Assembly: GCF_029960785.1 (NCBI RefSeq)
Contig: NZ_JASBQE010000023.1
Span: 81,632-145,631 of the forward strand
Source: Polyangium sp. 15x6
Lineage (GTDB): Bacteria > Myxococcota_A > Polyangia > Polyangiales > Polyangiaceae
Reading direction: 5' to 3'
DNA: 64,000 bases
Positions 56,450-64,000 of this stretch are shown one piece after another (position 1 is the stretch's first letter; each line of letters starts with the position of its first letter). The notes under the pieces were generated by a model, which had not been told where the DNA came from, ran no database searches, and saw nothing but the letters and a program-made list of their open reading frames with translations. The translations under genes were made by a program, and so were the position numbers.

Positions 56450-57850
56450 CTACTTTCGCCGCGCCAAAAGCTCCCTCGCCGCCCCCTCGAGCTCACGCGC
56501 GGTCCGGGCCACGAGGACACGGCTCACGGCGGCCGCATATCGCGGCATCGCGCTGTCCCCGGTGCCCCAGGTCGCAGGCGGCTCGGGGCAGATCCAGATC
56601 ACCGAGCCCGCACACCGGACGAGCCGCTCCACGACGGAAACCTCCTCCGGCAGGAAATTCGTACGCCCGTCCCCCAGGATCACGATGGTCGTGCGCCGGT
56701 CCACGCTGCGCCCGAGCTGCTCCTCGAAGGAGACGAGCGCCCGGCCGTAGTTGGAGTTGCGCGTCCGATCGACCACGCGCCCGCTCTCGATCACCGAAAG
56801 CGCCGCTTCGGGTGATTTGCGGCGGAAGAGGTCCGTCGTCTCGCCGACGTCGCTCACGAACACGAACGACCGCGTCTCCGCGAAGAGCTCCTGCGACGCC
56901 GCGACGAGCTCCAGCATGAAACGCGACGCGAGCCGCACCGAGTCCGACACGTCGCAGAGCAACACGAGCCGCGGCTTGTCTCGACGACGCACGCGCCGCG
57001 CCGGTCGGAACGGGATCCCGCCCGTGCGCAGGCTGCGGCGGAGCGTGCGATGCGGATCGATCCGACCTCGCCGGCTGCGCTTCATCCGCACCCGCTCGGC
57101 GCCTCGCAGACGCTCGGCGAGCCTCCTGAGCGCGCGCCGCACCTCCGCCATCTCCTCCGGCGACAGCGACGAAAACGGCCGATCCACGGCCCGCGCCGCT
57201 TGCTCGTCCGCCTCGCCGAGCTTGCGCGCGAGCGACGCTTCCACGTGCGTCCGCACGCGCCGCTTCATCGCGTCGAGCTCCTCGCGCAGCGCCGCCGCGA
57301 GCGCCGCGCCCCGCTCTTCCCCGAGCGCCTCGCGCAGCGCGTCCCGCATCCGCGCGAGCGCGCTGCCGAGCGCCGGGATCCCGAGCCTTTTGTTCACTTC
57401 CTGCGTGAAAAACCCGGTCTGCAGCGCGCTCGTCATCGGCGCGAGCGCGCGCGCGATCCCCGCCGATGCAAGCAGCTGATCGAGCTCCAGCGCCTCCCCG
57501 GTGAACGCCAGCATCCCCGCCGCGTCGCCCGACGAACGCTGCGCCGCGGCGGAAAGGAGCTCACGCAGCGCGGCGAGCTCGGCCTCGGAAAACCCTCGCA
57601 CCCGGAGCCGGCTCCAGAGATCCCCGAGGTGCGCGCGTTCCTCCGCGAAGAATCTGTCGAAGCACGACCGGAACAGCGTGAGCTCGTCCTTCTTCGTCGC
57701 CAGCACCGAGGCGAGCCCGTCGCGCAGCGTCTGCCGATCGGAAAACCCCACGAGCGCGGCCACGCGCGCCGCGTCGATGGCCTGCGCCGTCGAGACCGGC
57801 AGCCCCTCGCGGCGCAGCACCCACAGAAGCTCGTCGAGGACGCGTAACAC
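56450..57850 (-). CDS. CoxE-like VWA-domain protein
   Basis: 466 residues from GTG 57850, 8 bases after the TlpA-like gene stop; residues ahead of it in frame belong to that gene. N-terminal half is helical; the C-terminal VWA domain has an intact MIDAS start LLCDVSDSVRLASRF, then FVFVSDVGETTDLF and an ILGDGRTN strand. It fits the CoxE/DUF58-like group, which usually pairs with a MoxR AAA ATPase to activate or insert metal cofactors. No MoxR gene is adjacent. No signal peptide. Function unknown here. Confidence 0.8.
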   Translation of the reverse strand: MLRVLDELLWVLRREGLPVSTAQAIDAARVAALVGFSDRQTLRDGLASVLATKKDELTLFRSCFDRFFAEERAHLGDLWSRLRVRGFSEAELAALRELLSAAAQRSSGDAAGMLAFTGEALELDQLLASAGIARALAPMTSALQTGFFTQEVNKRLGIPALGSALARMRDALREALGEERGAALAAALREELDAMKRRVRTHVEASLARKLGEADEQAARAVDRPFSSLSPEEMAEVRRALRRLAERLRGAERVRMKRSRRGRIDPHRTLRRSLRTGGIPFRPARRVRRRDKPRLVLLCDVSDSVRLASRFMLELVAASQELFAETRSFVFVSDVGETTDLFRRKSPEAALSVIESGRVVDRTRNSNYGRALVSFEEQLGRSVDRRTTIVILGDGRTNFLPEEVSVVERLVRCAGSVIWICPEPPATWGTGDSAMPRYAAAVSRVLVARTARELEGAARELLARRK

Positions 57851-57858
57851 TCGTTCGC

Positions 57859-58740
57859 TTAGCCCGATGGCGAGGGCTCGGCGAGCAGGCTCGCGACGAC
57901 CTTCTCCAGCGTCGCGCCCTGGCCGGGCCCGTATCCCACGAAGACCTCGCGGATGATCCCCTTCTTGTCGACCACGAACATCGTGGGCAGCGAGCGGATC
58001 CCGTACAGAACGGCCGTCCCATCGCCGGGATCCGAGGCCACGGAGTAACTCATCCCGAGCTCCGTCGCCGCCTTCTCCGCGATCGACTTCGACTCGCCCG
58101 TGAGCCCCACGATGGAGAGCCCCTTGTCCCCGTACGCCGCGTGGAGCCGCGACAGATCCTTGGAAATCGCGCGACAGGGCTTGCACCACGAGGCCCAGAA
58201 GTCGAGCACGACCACGCGGCCGCGCAGCTTGCCGATGTTGTCCGGCACGCTGCCCGTGACCCGATCGAGCGCCTTCCACGTCGGGGCGAACGTCCCGACC
58301 TTGTCGAGCCGCAGCACCTCCTCCGTGCCGGGATGCTCGATCGGCACCACCACGTGCTCGCGCTCGGCCGTCCCCCGTCGGATCTGCAACTTCAGCGTCG
58401 CGCCGGGCCCCGCGATGGCCACGCGCGCGATGAACTGCTCGGGTTTTTCGAGCGCGACCCCGTCCGCCGCGAGGATCACGTCTCCATCGACGAGCCCGCC
58501 CGAGCGCGCGGGCGAGCTCGTCACCACGTGCTTCGCGAGCACCCCTTTGCCCGCCGGCCCCGGCGCGAGCTCGATCCCGATCCAGGCGCGCCGCGCGGCT
58601 CGATGCTCCGCCGAAGCCTGCTGCGCCGGGGCCACCGTCATCCCCAGGACGACCCCGATCCCGAGGACCCCGCGGAGCACGGCTGCCTTCGCCCGAGACC
58701 GTCCAGCGCGGGATTTCGCCCAGGAATCAGCGCTTTGCAT
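57859..58740 (-). CDS. TlpA-like thioredoxin-fold protein with PDZ domain
   Basis: 293 residues from ATG 58740. Signal peptide VLGIGVVLGMTVAPAQQASA. A PDZ-type domain (WIGIELAPG, VVTSSPARSGGLVDGDVILAADG) precedes a TlpA/ResA-like thioredoxin domain with VLDFWASWCKPCRAISKDL (active-site CxxC) and a cis-Pro in SLPTMFVV. It would reduce disulfides or help cofactor insertion in the periplasm. First gene of the minus-strand run and only 22 bases from the divergent lipoprotein gene. Confidence 0.88.
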   Translation of the reverse strand: MQSADSWAKSRAGRSRAKAAVLRGVLGIGVVLGMTVAPAQQASAEHRAARRAWIGIELAPGPAGKGVLAKHVVTSSPARSGGLVDGDVILAADGVALEKPEQFIARVAIAGPGATLKLQIRRGTAEREHVVVPIEHPGTEEVLRLDKVGTFAPTWKALDRVTGSVPDNIGKLRGRVVVLDFWASWCKPCRAISKDLSRLHAAYGDKGLSIVGLTGESKSIAEKAATELGMSYSVASDPGDGTAVLYGIRSLPTMFVVDKKGIIREVFVGYGPGQGATLEKVVASLLAEPSPSG

Positions 58741-58762
58741 CGTTCGAGTGTAGCATGCGGCC

Positions 58763-59296
58763 ATGCGCTGCTCCTGCCGAGCGCTCGCCCTCTTCGCCAC
58801 GCTCACGGCCGCTTGCACGCCTTCCGCCGACACGAGCAGCTCGTCCGCCGCCGACCCGTCCGCCTGGTCGACCGAAGGCCCCGCTCCGCGCCCGGCCTCG
58901 TCCGCCCCGACCGTCCCCACGGCGCCGCACCGCTGGGAGCTCGCCGACCGGCTGAGCTCGCTCCGCAAGGCCACGCCGCGCGCGCGCTCGCAGCACCTTT
59001 CGGGCGAACACGACGCCGAGGTCCTCGCCAACGACGCGGCCGCCGCCTACCCGGCGCTTGGCCCGCAGCGCCCGCTCGGCGCCGGAGCCGTCCTCGTCGA
59101 GGCGCTCTACACGGCGGGCAGCTCGGACGTCGCCCTCTACTTCGCCATGGCCAAGCAGACCCCGGCCCAGGGTGGGGAATGGGAGTACCTCGTCGTACGT
59201 GCCGACGGCCAGGTCGAGCAACGCGGACGGCTCGCCTTGTGTGAGCGCTGCCACGCCGAGGCGCCCGAGGACCACGTCTTCGGTCGGGCGCGCTGA
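58763..59296 (+). CDS. Lipoprotein with single CxxCH motif, unknown function
   Basis: 177 residues. Signal peptide ends LTAAC, a lipobox. The only notable motif is CERCHAEAPEDHVFG near the C-terminus, which could attach one c-type heme; the ordering of strands before it (VALYFAMAKQTPAQGGEWEYLVV, DGQVEQRGR) resembles cytochrome P460-type or related small beta-rich proteins, but no confident match. Starts 22 bases from the divergent TlpA-like gene, so promoters probably overlap with coding sequence. Confidence 0.7.
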   Translation: MRCSCRALALFATLTAACTPSADTSSSSAADPSAWSTEGPAPRPASSAPTVPTAPHRWELADRLSSLRKATPRARSQHLSGEHDAEVLANDAAAAYPALGPQRPLGAGAVLVEALYTAGSSDVALYFAMAKQTPAQGGEWEYLVVRADGQVEQRGRLALCERCHAEAPEDHVFGRAR

Positions 59297-59450
59297 GACC
59301 CGGGTACGCAAACTTTGCGGCCCTGACGAGGGACCAGGACACGGATGCCCGGACCGGCGGGAACGTCGTCACCCGTTCCAGCACGAAACCCGCGAAGAAA
59401 CGCCCGCATTCCTTGGAGAGCGCGTGCGGGACGGGGGAAACCGGATCCGA

Positions 59451-59466
59451 TGGCACGGCTGCTGCT
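59451..59466 (+). promoter_or_regulatory. Sigma-54-type promoter (-24/-12)
   Basis: TGGCACGGCTGCTGCT agrees with the sigma-54 consensus TGGCACGrNNNTTGCW at all defined positions except the first T of the -12 element, with correct spacing between GG (59452-59453) and GC (59464-59465). Transcription should begin near 59477. One such match by chance in 64 kb is not unlikely; its value rests on the segment and terminator downstream. Confidence 0.5.
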
Positions 59467-59476
59467 CTAGTCGAGG

Positions 59477-59750
59477 TCGCTGCATCGTCGGGCTCCGGCG
59501 ATGACCGCTTACCTTCCTCCGTACGACGGCTTGTCCTCGAGAGCCCCGGCTTCGGCCGCTGCTTTCGCTTATCCCCCGGGTGTTGGGCTACGCCCGGCGG
59601 ATCGCTTGGCTTACGAAACTTGGCTTGCTGACGCTTGGCTTGATCGTCTGACTTCTTTGCTTCGCCTCTCTCTCGACATCGCTTGAACGGCCTTGAACGA
59701 GCGTACAAAGCGCGCGGCGGCTCCCCTGGACCGCCGCGCGTTGCTTTTTG
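59477..59750 (+). ncRNA. Candidate small RNA (or small ORF) between sigma-54-like promoter and terminator
   Basis: A ~270-base transcript would run from the sigma-54-like promoter to the terminator. It contains a pyrimidine run CCTTCCTCC (59513-59521), complementary to a ribosome-binding-site purine tract, three copies of CTTGGCTT at 59605, 59619 and 59634, and hairpins such as CATCG/CGATG (around 59482-59503). An ORF from ATG 59501 to 59686 (61 residues) is open, but 27 of its 61 codons end in A or T, unlike all neighbouring genes, and no ribosome-binding site precedes it. A regulatory RNA is favoured; a recently acquired miniprotein is the alternative. Confidence 0.4.
59711..59749 (+). terminator. 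Rho-independent terminator
   Basis: Perfect 10-bp stem CGCGCGGCGG (59711-59720) / CCGCCGCGCG (59731-59740), loop of 10, then TTGCTTTTT. It closes the candidate small transcript and insulates the tRNA promoter. Confidence 0.85.
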
Positions 59751-59837
59751 TGCTCCCACGTCCGGGCGACGGCCAAAAATTCTTCACGCGAAACGCCCCG
59801 AAAAACAGGGATCGTCGACAGGCCGGACGATTTCTTC

Positions 59838-59866
59838 TTGACAGAACCGCCAGGGCCGCTTAAACG
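59838..59866 (+). promoter_or_regulatory. Promoter of tRNA-Arg/tadA
   Basis: TTGACA at 59838-59843 is a perfect -35; TAAACG lies 17 bases later as a modest -10. Transcription would start near 59873, ~70 bases before the tRNA. Confidence 0.55.
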
Positions 59867-59944
59867 CCCCACCTCGTTGTCGCGCAGCACTACGCGACGC
59901 ACCCGCGGGGGAACTCGTGTATCCCGCGGTACAGCTCAACGATT

Positions 59945-60021
59945 GCGCCCATAGCTCAGCTGGATAGAGCATCGGCCTACGAAGCCGGGGGTCGGAAGTT
60001 CGAATCTTCCTGGGCGCGCCA
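59945..60021 (+). tRNA. tRNA-Arg (anticodon ACG)
   Basis: 77 bases including the encoded CCA. Acceptor GCGCCCA pairs with TGGGCGC; D-stem GCTC/GAGC; anticodon loop CTACGAA with anticodon ACG; T-arm GGAAG-TTCGAAT-CTTCC. The ACG anticodon needs A34-to-inosine editing to read CGU, CGC and CGA; the editing enzyme gene tadA follows directly. Confidence 0.97.
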
Positions 60022-60074
60022 AACCCCTCCACTCCCCATCCTTTCGCGTCGCTTTCGAGCGGCTCGCCTGACGG

Positions 60075-60623
60075 ATGGGTCGTTCGATGACGAGCTCCGA
60101 GAATTCCACAACGCTCGTGGTCCCCGCGACCGCCGACGAGCAGGTCCTCGCGCGCGACGCGGCGTTCATGCGCGCGGCGATCGAGGAGGCCGCGGCGGCT
60201 GCCAACTCTGGTGACGTCCCCGTGGGCGCGGTGCTGGTGGACGCGGCGGGCACGATCGTGGGCCGCGGGCGCAACCGGCGCGAGCTGCTCCAGGACCCGA
60301 CCGCGCACGCAGAGGTCGAGGCGCTGCGCGACGCGGCCAGGCAACGCGGCGCATGGCGGCTCGCCGGGCTCACGGTCTACGTGACGCTCGAGCCCTGCCC
60401 CATGTGCGCCGGCGCCCTCGTCAACGCCCGCGTCTCGCGCCTCGTCTACGGCTGCACCGACCCCAAGGCCGGCGCCGTCGACACGCTCTTCACGATCGGA
60501 CGCGACCTGCGCCTGAACCACCGCTACGAGGTCGCGGGCGGCGTCCTCGCGGACGAATGCGCCGGGCTCCTGCGCGCCTTCTTCGCGCCCCGCCGCAAAG
60601 AAAAGGTCGATCCCGGCCGCTAG
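60075..60623 (+). CDS. tadA: tRNA-specific adenosine deaminase
   Basis: 182 residues from ATG 60075 (60087 is an alternative). Cytidine-deaminase fold: HAEVEALRDAARQ with the zinc His and catalytic Glu, and the PCPMCAGALVNARVSRLVYG zinc Cys pair; GDVPVGAVLV and NRRELLQDPTAHAE surround the active site. It deaminates adenosine 34 of tRNA-Arg(ACG) to inosine. It starts 54 bases after that very tRNA, with no terminator between. N-terminus is ~20 residues longer than in E. coli. Confidence 0.95.
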   Translation: MGRSMTSSENSTTLVVPATADEQVLARDAAFMRAAIEEAAAAANSGDVPVGAVLVDAAGTIVGRGRNRRELLQDPTAHAEVEALRDAARQRGAWRLAGLTVYVTLEPCPMCAGALVNARVSRLVYGCTDPKAGAVDTLFTIGRDLRLNHRYEVAGGVLADECAGLLRAFFAPRRKEKVDPGR

Positions 60624-60644
60624 AACCTCGATCGGTGTGCAACC

Positions 60645-60725
60645 TCGTCCGGGCAAAGCCCGGACGATTCACCCCCCGAGGGAAGATCGCTTTGCGATCT
60701 TCCAAGCATCGAACCGGTCGATGCT
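60645..60725. repeat. Three consecutive perfect hairpins between tadA and the GT51 gene
   Basis: TCGTCCGGGC-AAA-GCCCGGACGA (60645-60667), GGAAGATCGC-TTT-GCGATCTTCC (60681-60703) and AGCATCGA-ACCGG-TCGATGCT (60705-60725): stems of 10, 10 and 8 bp with loops of 3, 3 and 5. None has a clear T run. The last ends next to the GT51 stop codon. They may close both converging transcripts. Confidence 0.7.
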
Positions 60726-63092
60726 CTAGTCCTCGGGCGGCGTCGGCGGCTCCGGCGGCTCGCCGCTGCCCTCGCCCGACGGCTCCCCTTCGCGCCCCGA
60801 GGGCTCTTGCGAACGCGCGGAGCGCTCCGGCGCGGGCTGCCCGCGGACCACGGTCTCGCGCAGCCCCTCTTCGAGCTCCTCGTCGCTGATCCACTTCCGG
60901 CGATGCGCGACGTCCATGAGCTTGCGCAGGTAGTTCATCCAGCCCGGGCTCACGGCGCCGCCGATCGCGAAGTGCTGCTGCTTCGGGTTCGGCAGGATCG
61001 ACGAGATGTAGAGCGCTTGCCCGAGCGAGAGATCTCCCGCCGACGTGTTGAAGTAGTACCGCGCGGCCGGGCCGATCCCGTAGATCATCGGGCCGAACTC
61101 GACGACGTTCAGGTAGAGCTCGAGGATCTGCTCCTTCGTGAGCTCCTGCTCGAGGTAGGTCGTGAGCACGGCCTCCTGGAGCTTGCGCGAGAGGCTCTTC
61201 ACGCGGTCGAGGTAGAGGTTCTTCGCGAGCTGCATGCTGAGCGTGCTCGCGCCGCGCACGAACCGGCCCTTGCGCAGGTTCTCCCGGATGGAGTTCCTGA
61301 TGGCCTCGTTGTCGAAGCCGCCGTGCCGCCGGAAGCCGCTGTCCTCGGTGGTCAGCACGGCCGTCTCCATGAACCGCGAGATCACGCTGTACGGCACCCA
61401 GCCGGGCGTGCCGGGGCCGCTCTCGATCTCCACACGCTCGCCGGCCGGCCCGAGCACCGAGCGGCGGAACGGCTTGCGCCACCGCGCCGCGTCGATCTCG
61501 GGCGGGACCTCGGTGATGCGGCACGTGTTCGAGAGATCCCACGCGACGTCGAAGTCACGATCGAGCCGCGCCGTGTCGATGCGCGCATGCCCTTTGACCG
61601 CCAACGAACCGGCCATGCGCATGCCCGCGATCCGCGGCACGAGCCCGCGCGGCGCGGCGTCGAGGATCGACTGGCAAGCCGTGAGCGGCACGTCGAACTC
61701 GGCACGTACGCGATGGCCCTCGCCCACGCGATCGTAGCGCCCGTGCGCGAGCAGGCGGACGGCGCCGAGATCGACCTCGCCCTCGTCGACGCGGAGGGTC
61801 GAGCCGTCGAGCGCGGTCTCGCCGCGGAGCCGGAAGGCGAGCTCGAGGCCCGCGATCGGCTCGTCGGAGAGCGCATCGCTGCGAAGCGAGAGGTTCTGCA
61901 CGCGCCCGTCCCCGTCCACGCGGAGCTGCTTGCCGTCCGCGGAGAGGACGAGGTGCGAGCGTGTCGTCAGCGACGTCTTGGCCACGTCGAAGAGGCCGAA
62001 ATCCCCGTCGCGGATGCCCAGCGTGGACAGGTACAAGGGCCCGCCCTTCACATCGGCGACGATCTCGCCGCCGGCCTCACCGAACGGCACGCTCAGCGAA
62101 AACGTGAGCGCTTGTTCTTCCTTTTCAGCACGCGCGCGCGGCGAGAGCTCGACGAGCATGCGGCCCGCGTCTCGGCGCACCACGAGGGAGCCCGGGCCGA
62201 GGTTCAGCGTGTCACGCCCACGACGGACCTGCGCGTGAAGGCTGTCGAGCTCGACCTTCGCCCCCTGCTCGAGGACGGTGTCGAGCAAGGTCGCGCCTCG
62301 GACGAGCTGTGCACGCACGGCGGCGCCTCGCGGCGAGGCCTTCGCGTGCTTGGGAGCAGGCTCGCGCGGCTCGCGGGGCGGGGGCTCCTTCGGCGTCGCG
62401 GATGCACCTTCGACGGGCTTCGCTTCTTCGAGCGGAGCGGGCAGGGTCAGGGTCGCATCGAGCGAACGCGCCGAGAGGGCGGCCACGCGGTACCCGCCTT
62501 CCGGCTGCTTGATCAGCGTGAGATGCCCGCCCTGCACGGCCACGGATACCGGACCCACGGTGATCGTCGCCTCGGCCGCCGATAGGCCGACCTTGCCCTC
62601 CTGGCGGGCGAAATTCACATCACTGGCGCGGACCGACTCCGTGGGTACGTCCCTGCGGTCCTGCCAGGCGATCCGCAGCCCTTCGAACTCGGCGTCCGTC
62701 CTGCCCGAGCTCGAGCTCTCCCCGCCGCCCGTGGAGGATCTCGCGAGGTACCGCTTCTGCCACTGCTCGGCCTCGCGGAGCACGACCTCACGCGGCCCCA
62801 CGGCGGACACATCGCCTCCTTGCAGGGCGATCTTCTTGCCGCTCCAGCCGAGCGCGACGTCGATGGTCTCGAACCGCACGTGCGCGCTGGGGACCTCGGG
62901 CAGCGAGACCTCCACGCCGCGCAGTTTCACGCCGTGCAGCGAGGGACGAACCTCGTCGATGGCGACGACGGCTCCGTACCGCTCTGCGGCTCGCGCAGCC
63001 TCGTGGCGCACGATCGGACCGAAGGAAACCACGGCCGCCAGTGTTGCGACCGCGCCTCCTGCAAGTGCCAGCTTGACGCGCCGTGAAGCCAC
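60726..63092 (-). CDS. AsmA-like domain / GT51 peptidoglycan transglycosylase fusion
   Basis: 788 residues from GTG 63092, with AAGGG just upstream. One N-terminal membrane segment (LALAGGAVATLAAVVSFG). Residues ~30-525 resemble the AsmA/TamB-type beta-rich domain (AIDEVRPSLHGVKLRGVEVSLP). Residues ~560-740 are a monofunctional glycosyltransferase-51 domain: VLTTEDSGFRRHGGFD with the catalytic Glu, RGASTLSMQLAKNLYL, RKLQEAVLTTYLEQELTKEQI and GPMIYGIGPAARYYF. There is no transpeptidase domain. GT51 enzymes polymerise lipid II into glycan strands outside the inner membrane. The AsmA-like part may span the periplasm or bind lipid. A Pro/Glu-rich tail follows. Confidence 0.88.
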   Translation of the reverse strand: MASRRVKLALAGGAVATLAAVVSFGPIVRHEAARAAERYGAVVAIDEVRPSLHGVKLRGVEVSLPEVPSAHVRFETIDVALGWSGKKIALQGGDVSAVGPREVVLREAEQWQKRYLARSSTGGGESSSSGRTDAEFEGLRIAWQDRRDVPTESVRASDVNFARQEGKVGLSAAEATITVGPVSVAVQGGHLTLIKQPEGGYRVAALSARSLDATLTLPAPLEEAKPVEGASATPKEPPPREPREPAPKHAKASPRGAAVRAQLVRGATLLDTVLEQGAKVELDSLHAQVRRGRDTLNLGPGSLVVRRDAGRMLVELSPRARAEKEEQALTFSLSVPFGEAGGEIVADVKGGPLYLSTLGIRDGDFGLFDVAKTSLTTRSHLVLSADGKQLRVDGDGRVQNLSLRSDALSDEPIAGLELAFRLRGETALDGSTLRVDEGEVDLGAVRLLAHGRYDRVGEGHRVRAEFDVPLTACQSILDAAPRGLVPRIAGMRMAGSLAVKGHARIDTARLDRDFDVAWDLSNTCRITEVPPEIDAARWRKPFRRSVLGPAGERVEIESGPGTPGWVPYSVISRFMETAVLTTEDSGFRRHGGFDNEAIRNSIRENLRKGRFVRGASTLSMQLAKNLYLDRVKSLSRKLQEAVLTTYLEQELTKEQILELYLNVVEFGPMIYGIGPAARYYFNTSAGDLSLGQALYISSILPNPKQQHFAIGGAVSPGWMNYLRKLMDVAHRRKWISDEELEEGLRETVVRGQPAPERSARSQEPSGREGEPSGEGSGEPPEPPTPPED

Positions 63093-63282
63093 GAAACCCT
63101 TGCCTAGGGTAGCAACGCCTGTCCGCAGGAAAATAAATCAGCGATCCGAGCTGCAGACTGACGACGCGATCCGAGCCGCGCCGGGCGGCGTGAGGACGGA
63201 CGGATGGGCTGGCTGGCCCGAGGCTCCGGCAGCGGCCGGCCATCGGCCGCGCGGACGAGGCCCGACGGCGGATGCGGGACGA

Positions 63283-63322
63283 TGGAAAAAGAAAAGCCTG
63301 CAAGCTTTCGCTTGCAGGCTTT
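63283..63322 (-). terminator. rRNA operon terminator, second copy (distal)
   Basis: On the minus strand, a 13-bp perfect stem AAAGCCTGCAAGC / GCTTGCAGGCTTT (63310-63322 with 63293-63305), 4-base loop, then TCTTTTTC. It follows the distal 5S gene. Confidence 0.88.
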
Positions 63323-63330
63323 AGAAAAGA

Positions 63331-63446
<116 letters not shown>

Positions 63447-63585
63447 AAATTTGGGTGTCCACGAAGGCCCCGTGATGGTGGGGTTGTCTTCATGGTCGCA
63501 TCCTACTGCAGCTCCAAGCTGCTCGGATTCGTCACCCTTCAACTATAATGCACGGGGCAGAGCCCGGTGCGGTTATAGGATGGTA

Positions 63586-63840
<255 letters not shown>

Positions 63841-63875
63841 GAACTCCGCGCGCGAGCTTCAATGTTGCCTTAGAG

Positions 63876-64000
63876 GTATGGTCAAGCCGCACGACCGATT
63901 AGTACCGGTTAGCTCCGCGGATTGCTCCGCTTCCACACCCGGCCTATCAACCTCGTAGTCTACGAGGGGTCTTTAGGAGCCTTGCGGCTCGGGACACCTA
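63876..64000 (-). rRNA. rrl: 23S ribosomal RNA, 3' end (partial)
   Basis: On the minus strand the segment ends with GCTAACCGGTACTAATCGG and a TGCGGCTTGACC tail, the universal 23S 3' end, and begins outside the window. About 125 bases are visible. It fixes the orientation of the rRNA operon: 16S and 23S to the right, 5S copies to the left. Confidence 0.95.

Larger units (their letters stand above)
59297..59944. other. Intergenic stretch holding a small transcription unit and the tRNA promoter
   Basis: 648 bases without a conventional gene. 59297-59450 shows nothing recognised. 59451-59750 carries a sigma-54-like promoter, a GC-poorer segment and a terminator (listed separately). 59838-59866 is a promoter for tRNA-Arg. 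Open frames on either strand have no typical codon usage. Confidence 0.6.

Overview
The window is very GC-rich DNA with strong G/C bias at third codon positions. It looks like chromosomal DNA of a large-genome myxobacterium, most likely of the Polyangium/Sorangium group (inference). Pointers are several FHA-domain proteins including an FHA-FHA-ABC transporter fusion, a PP2C phosphatase, a PEGA protein, TSP3-repeat OmpA, a subtilisin with a C-terminal tail of the MYXO-CTERM type, RsbR-like STAS proteins and many lipoproteins. No phage, insertion sequence or CRISPR array was seen. It reads as ordinary chromosome with several unusual local arrangements.

Left part (1-9 kb): a lipid cluster cut by the left edge holds a fatty-acyl-AMP ligase, a CFA-synthase-like methyltransferase, an acyl carrier protein and a FabF-like ketosynthase. 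A DUF255 thioredoxin-fold protein follows. Convergent to it lie a PEGA protein, a small lipoprotein and an OmpA-family outer-membrane protein. At 9.3-12.8 kb is the classical rpmH-rnpA-yidD-yidC-khpB membrane-insertion operon, then rplS with its own near-consensus promoter and a strong terminator.

13.7-25.8 kb: a phospho-signalling and transport block. It contains a zinc-ribbon/FHA protein with a GFGPPP repeat, a VWA-TM-FHA protein, a membrane-anchored PP2C phosphatase, an FHA-ABC transporter, a TonB-dependent receptor carrying its own TonB C-terminal-type domain, and a lipoprotein. 25.8-27.8 kb holds a zinc-ribbon miniprotein, a small-ligand sensor-like protein behind a perfect inverted repeat, a STAS protein and a KGG stress protein. 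27.9-33.4 kb (minus strand) holds a di-heme MauG/CCP-like lipoprotein and an LVIVD-propeller lipoprotein in an ATGA-overlapping pair, then a PAS-STAS RsbR-like regulator.

33.6-45.4 kb: hydrolase and amidase (GTGA overlap), RecQ, then a CzcCBA-type heavy-metal RND operon divergent from its two-component system, with ATGAAG/CTTCAT operator-like repeats between them. 45.6-58.7 kb: acyl-CoA dehydrogenase, FHA-type sigma-54 activator, HutI-NagZ pair, CAP lipoprotein, and a four-gene minus-strand run (TlpA-like, CoxE-like VWA, acyl-CoA carboxyltransferase, S8 protease).

58.7-64 kb: a CxxCH lipoprotein, a candidate sigma-54-driven small transcript ended by a strong terminator, tRNA-Arg(ACG) directly followed by tadA (the enzyme that edits that tRNA), three tandem hairpins, an AsmA-like/GT51 transglycosylase fusion, and the 3' end of an rRNA operon on the minus strand with a tandemly duplicated 5S gene plus terminator and the last ~125 nt of 23S rRNA.
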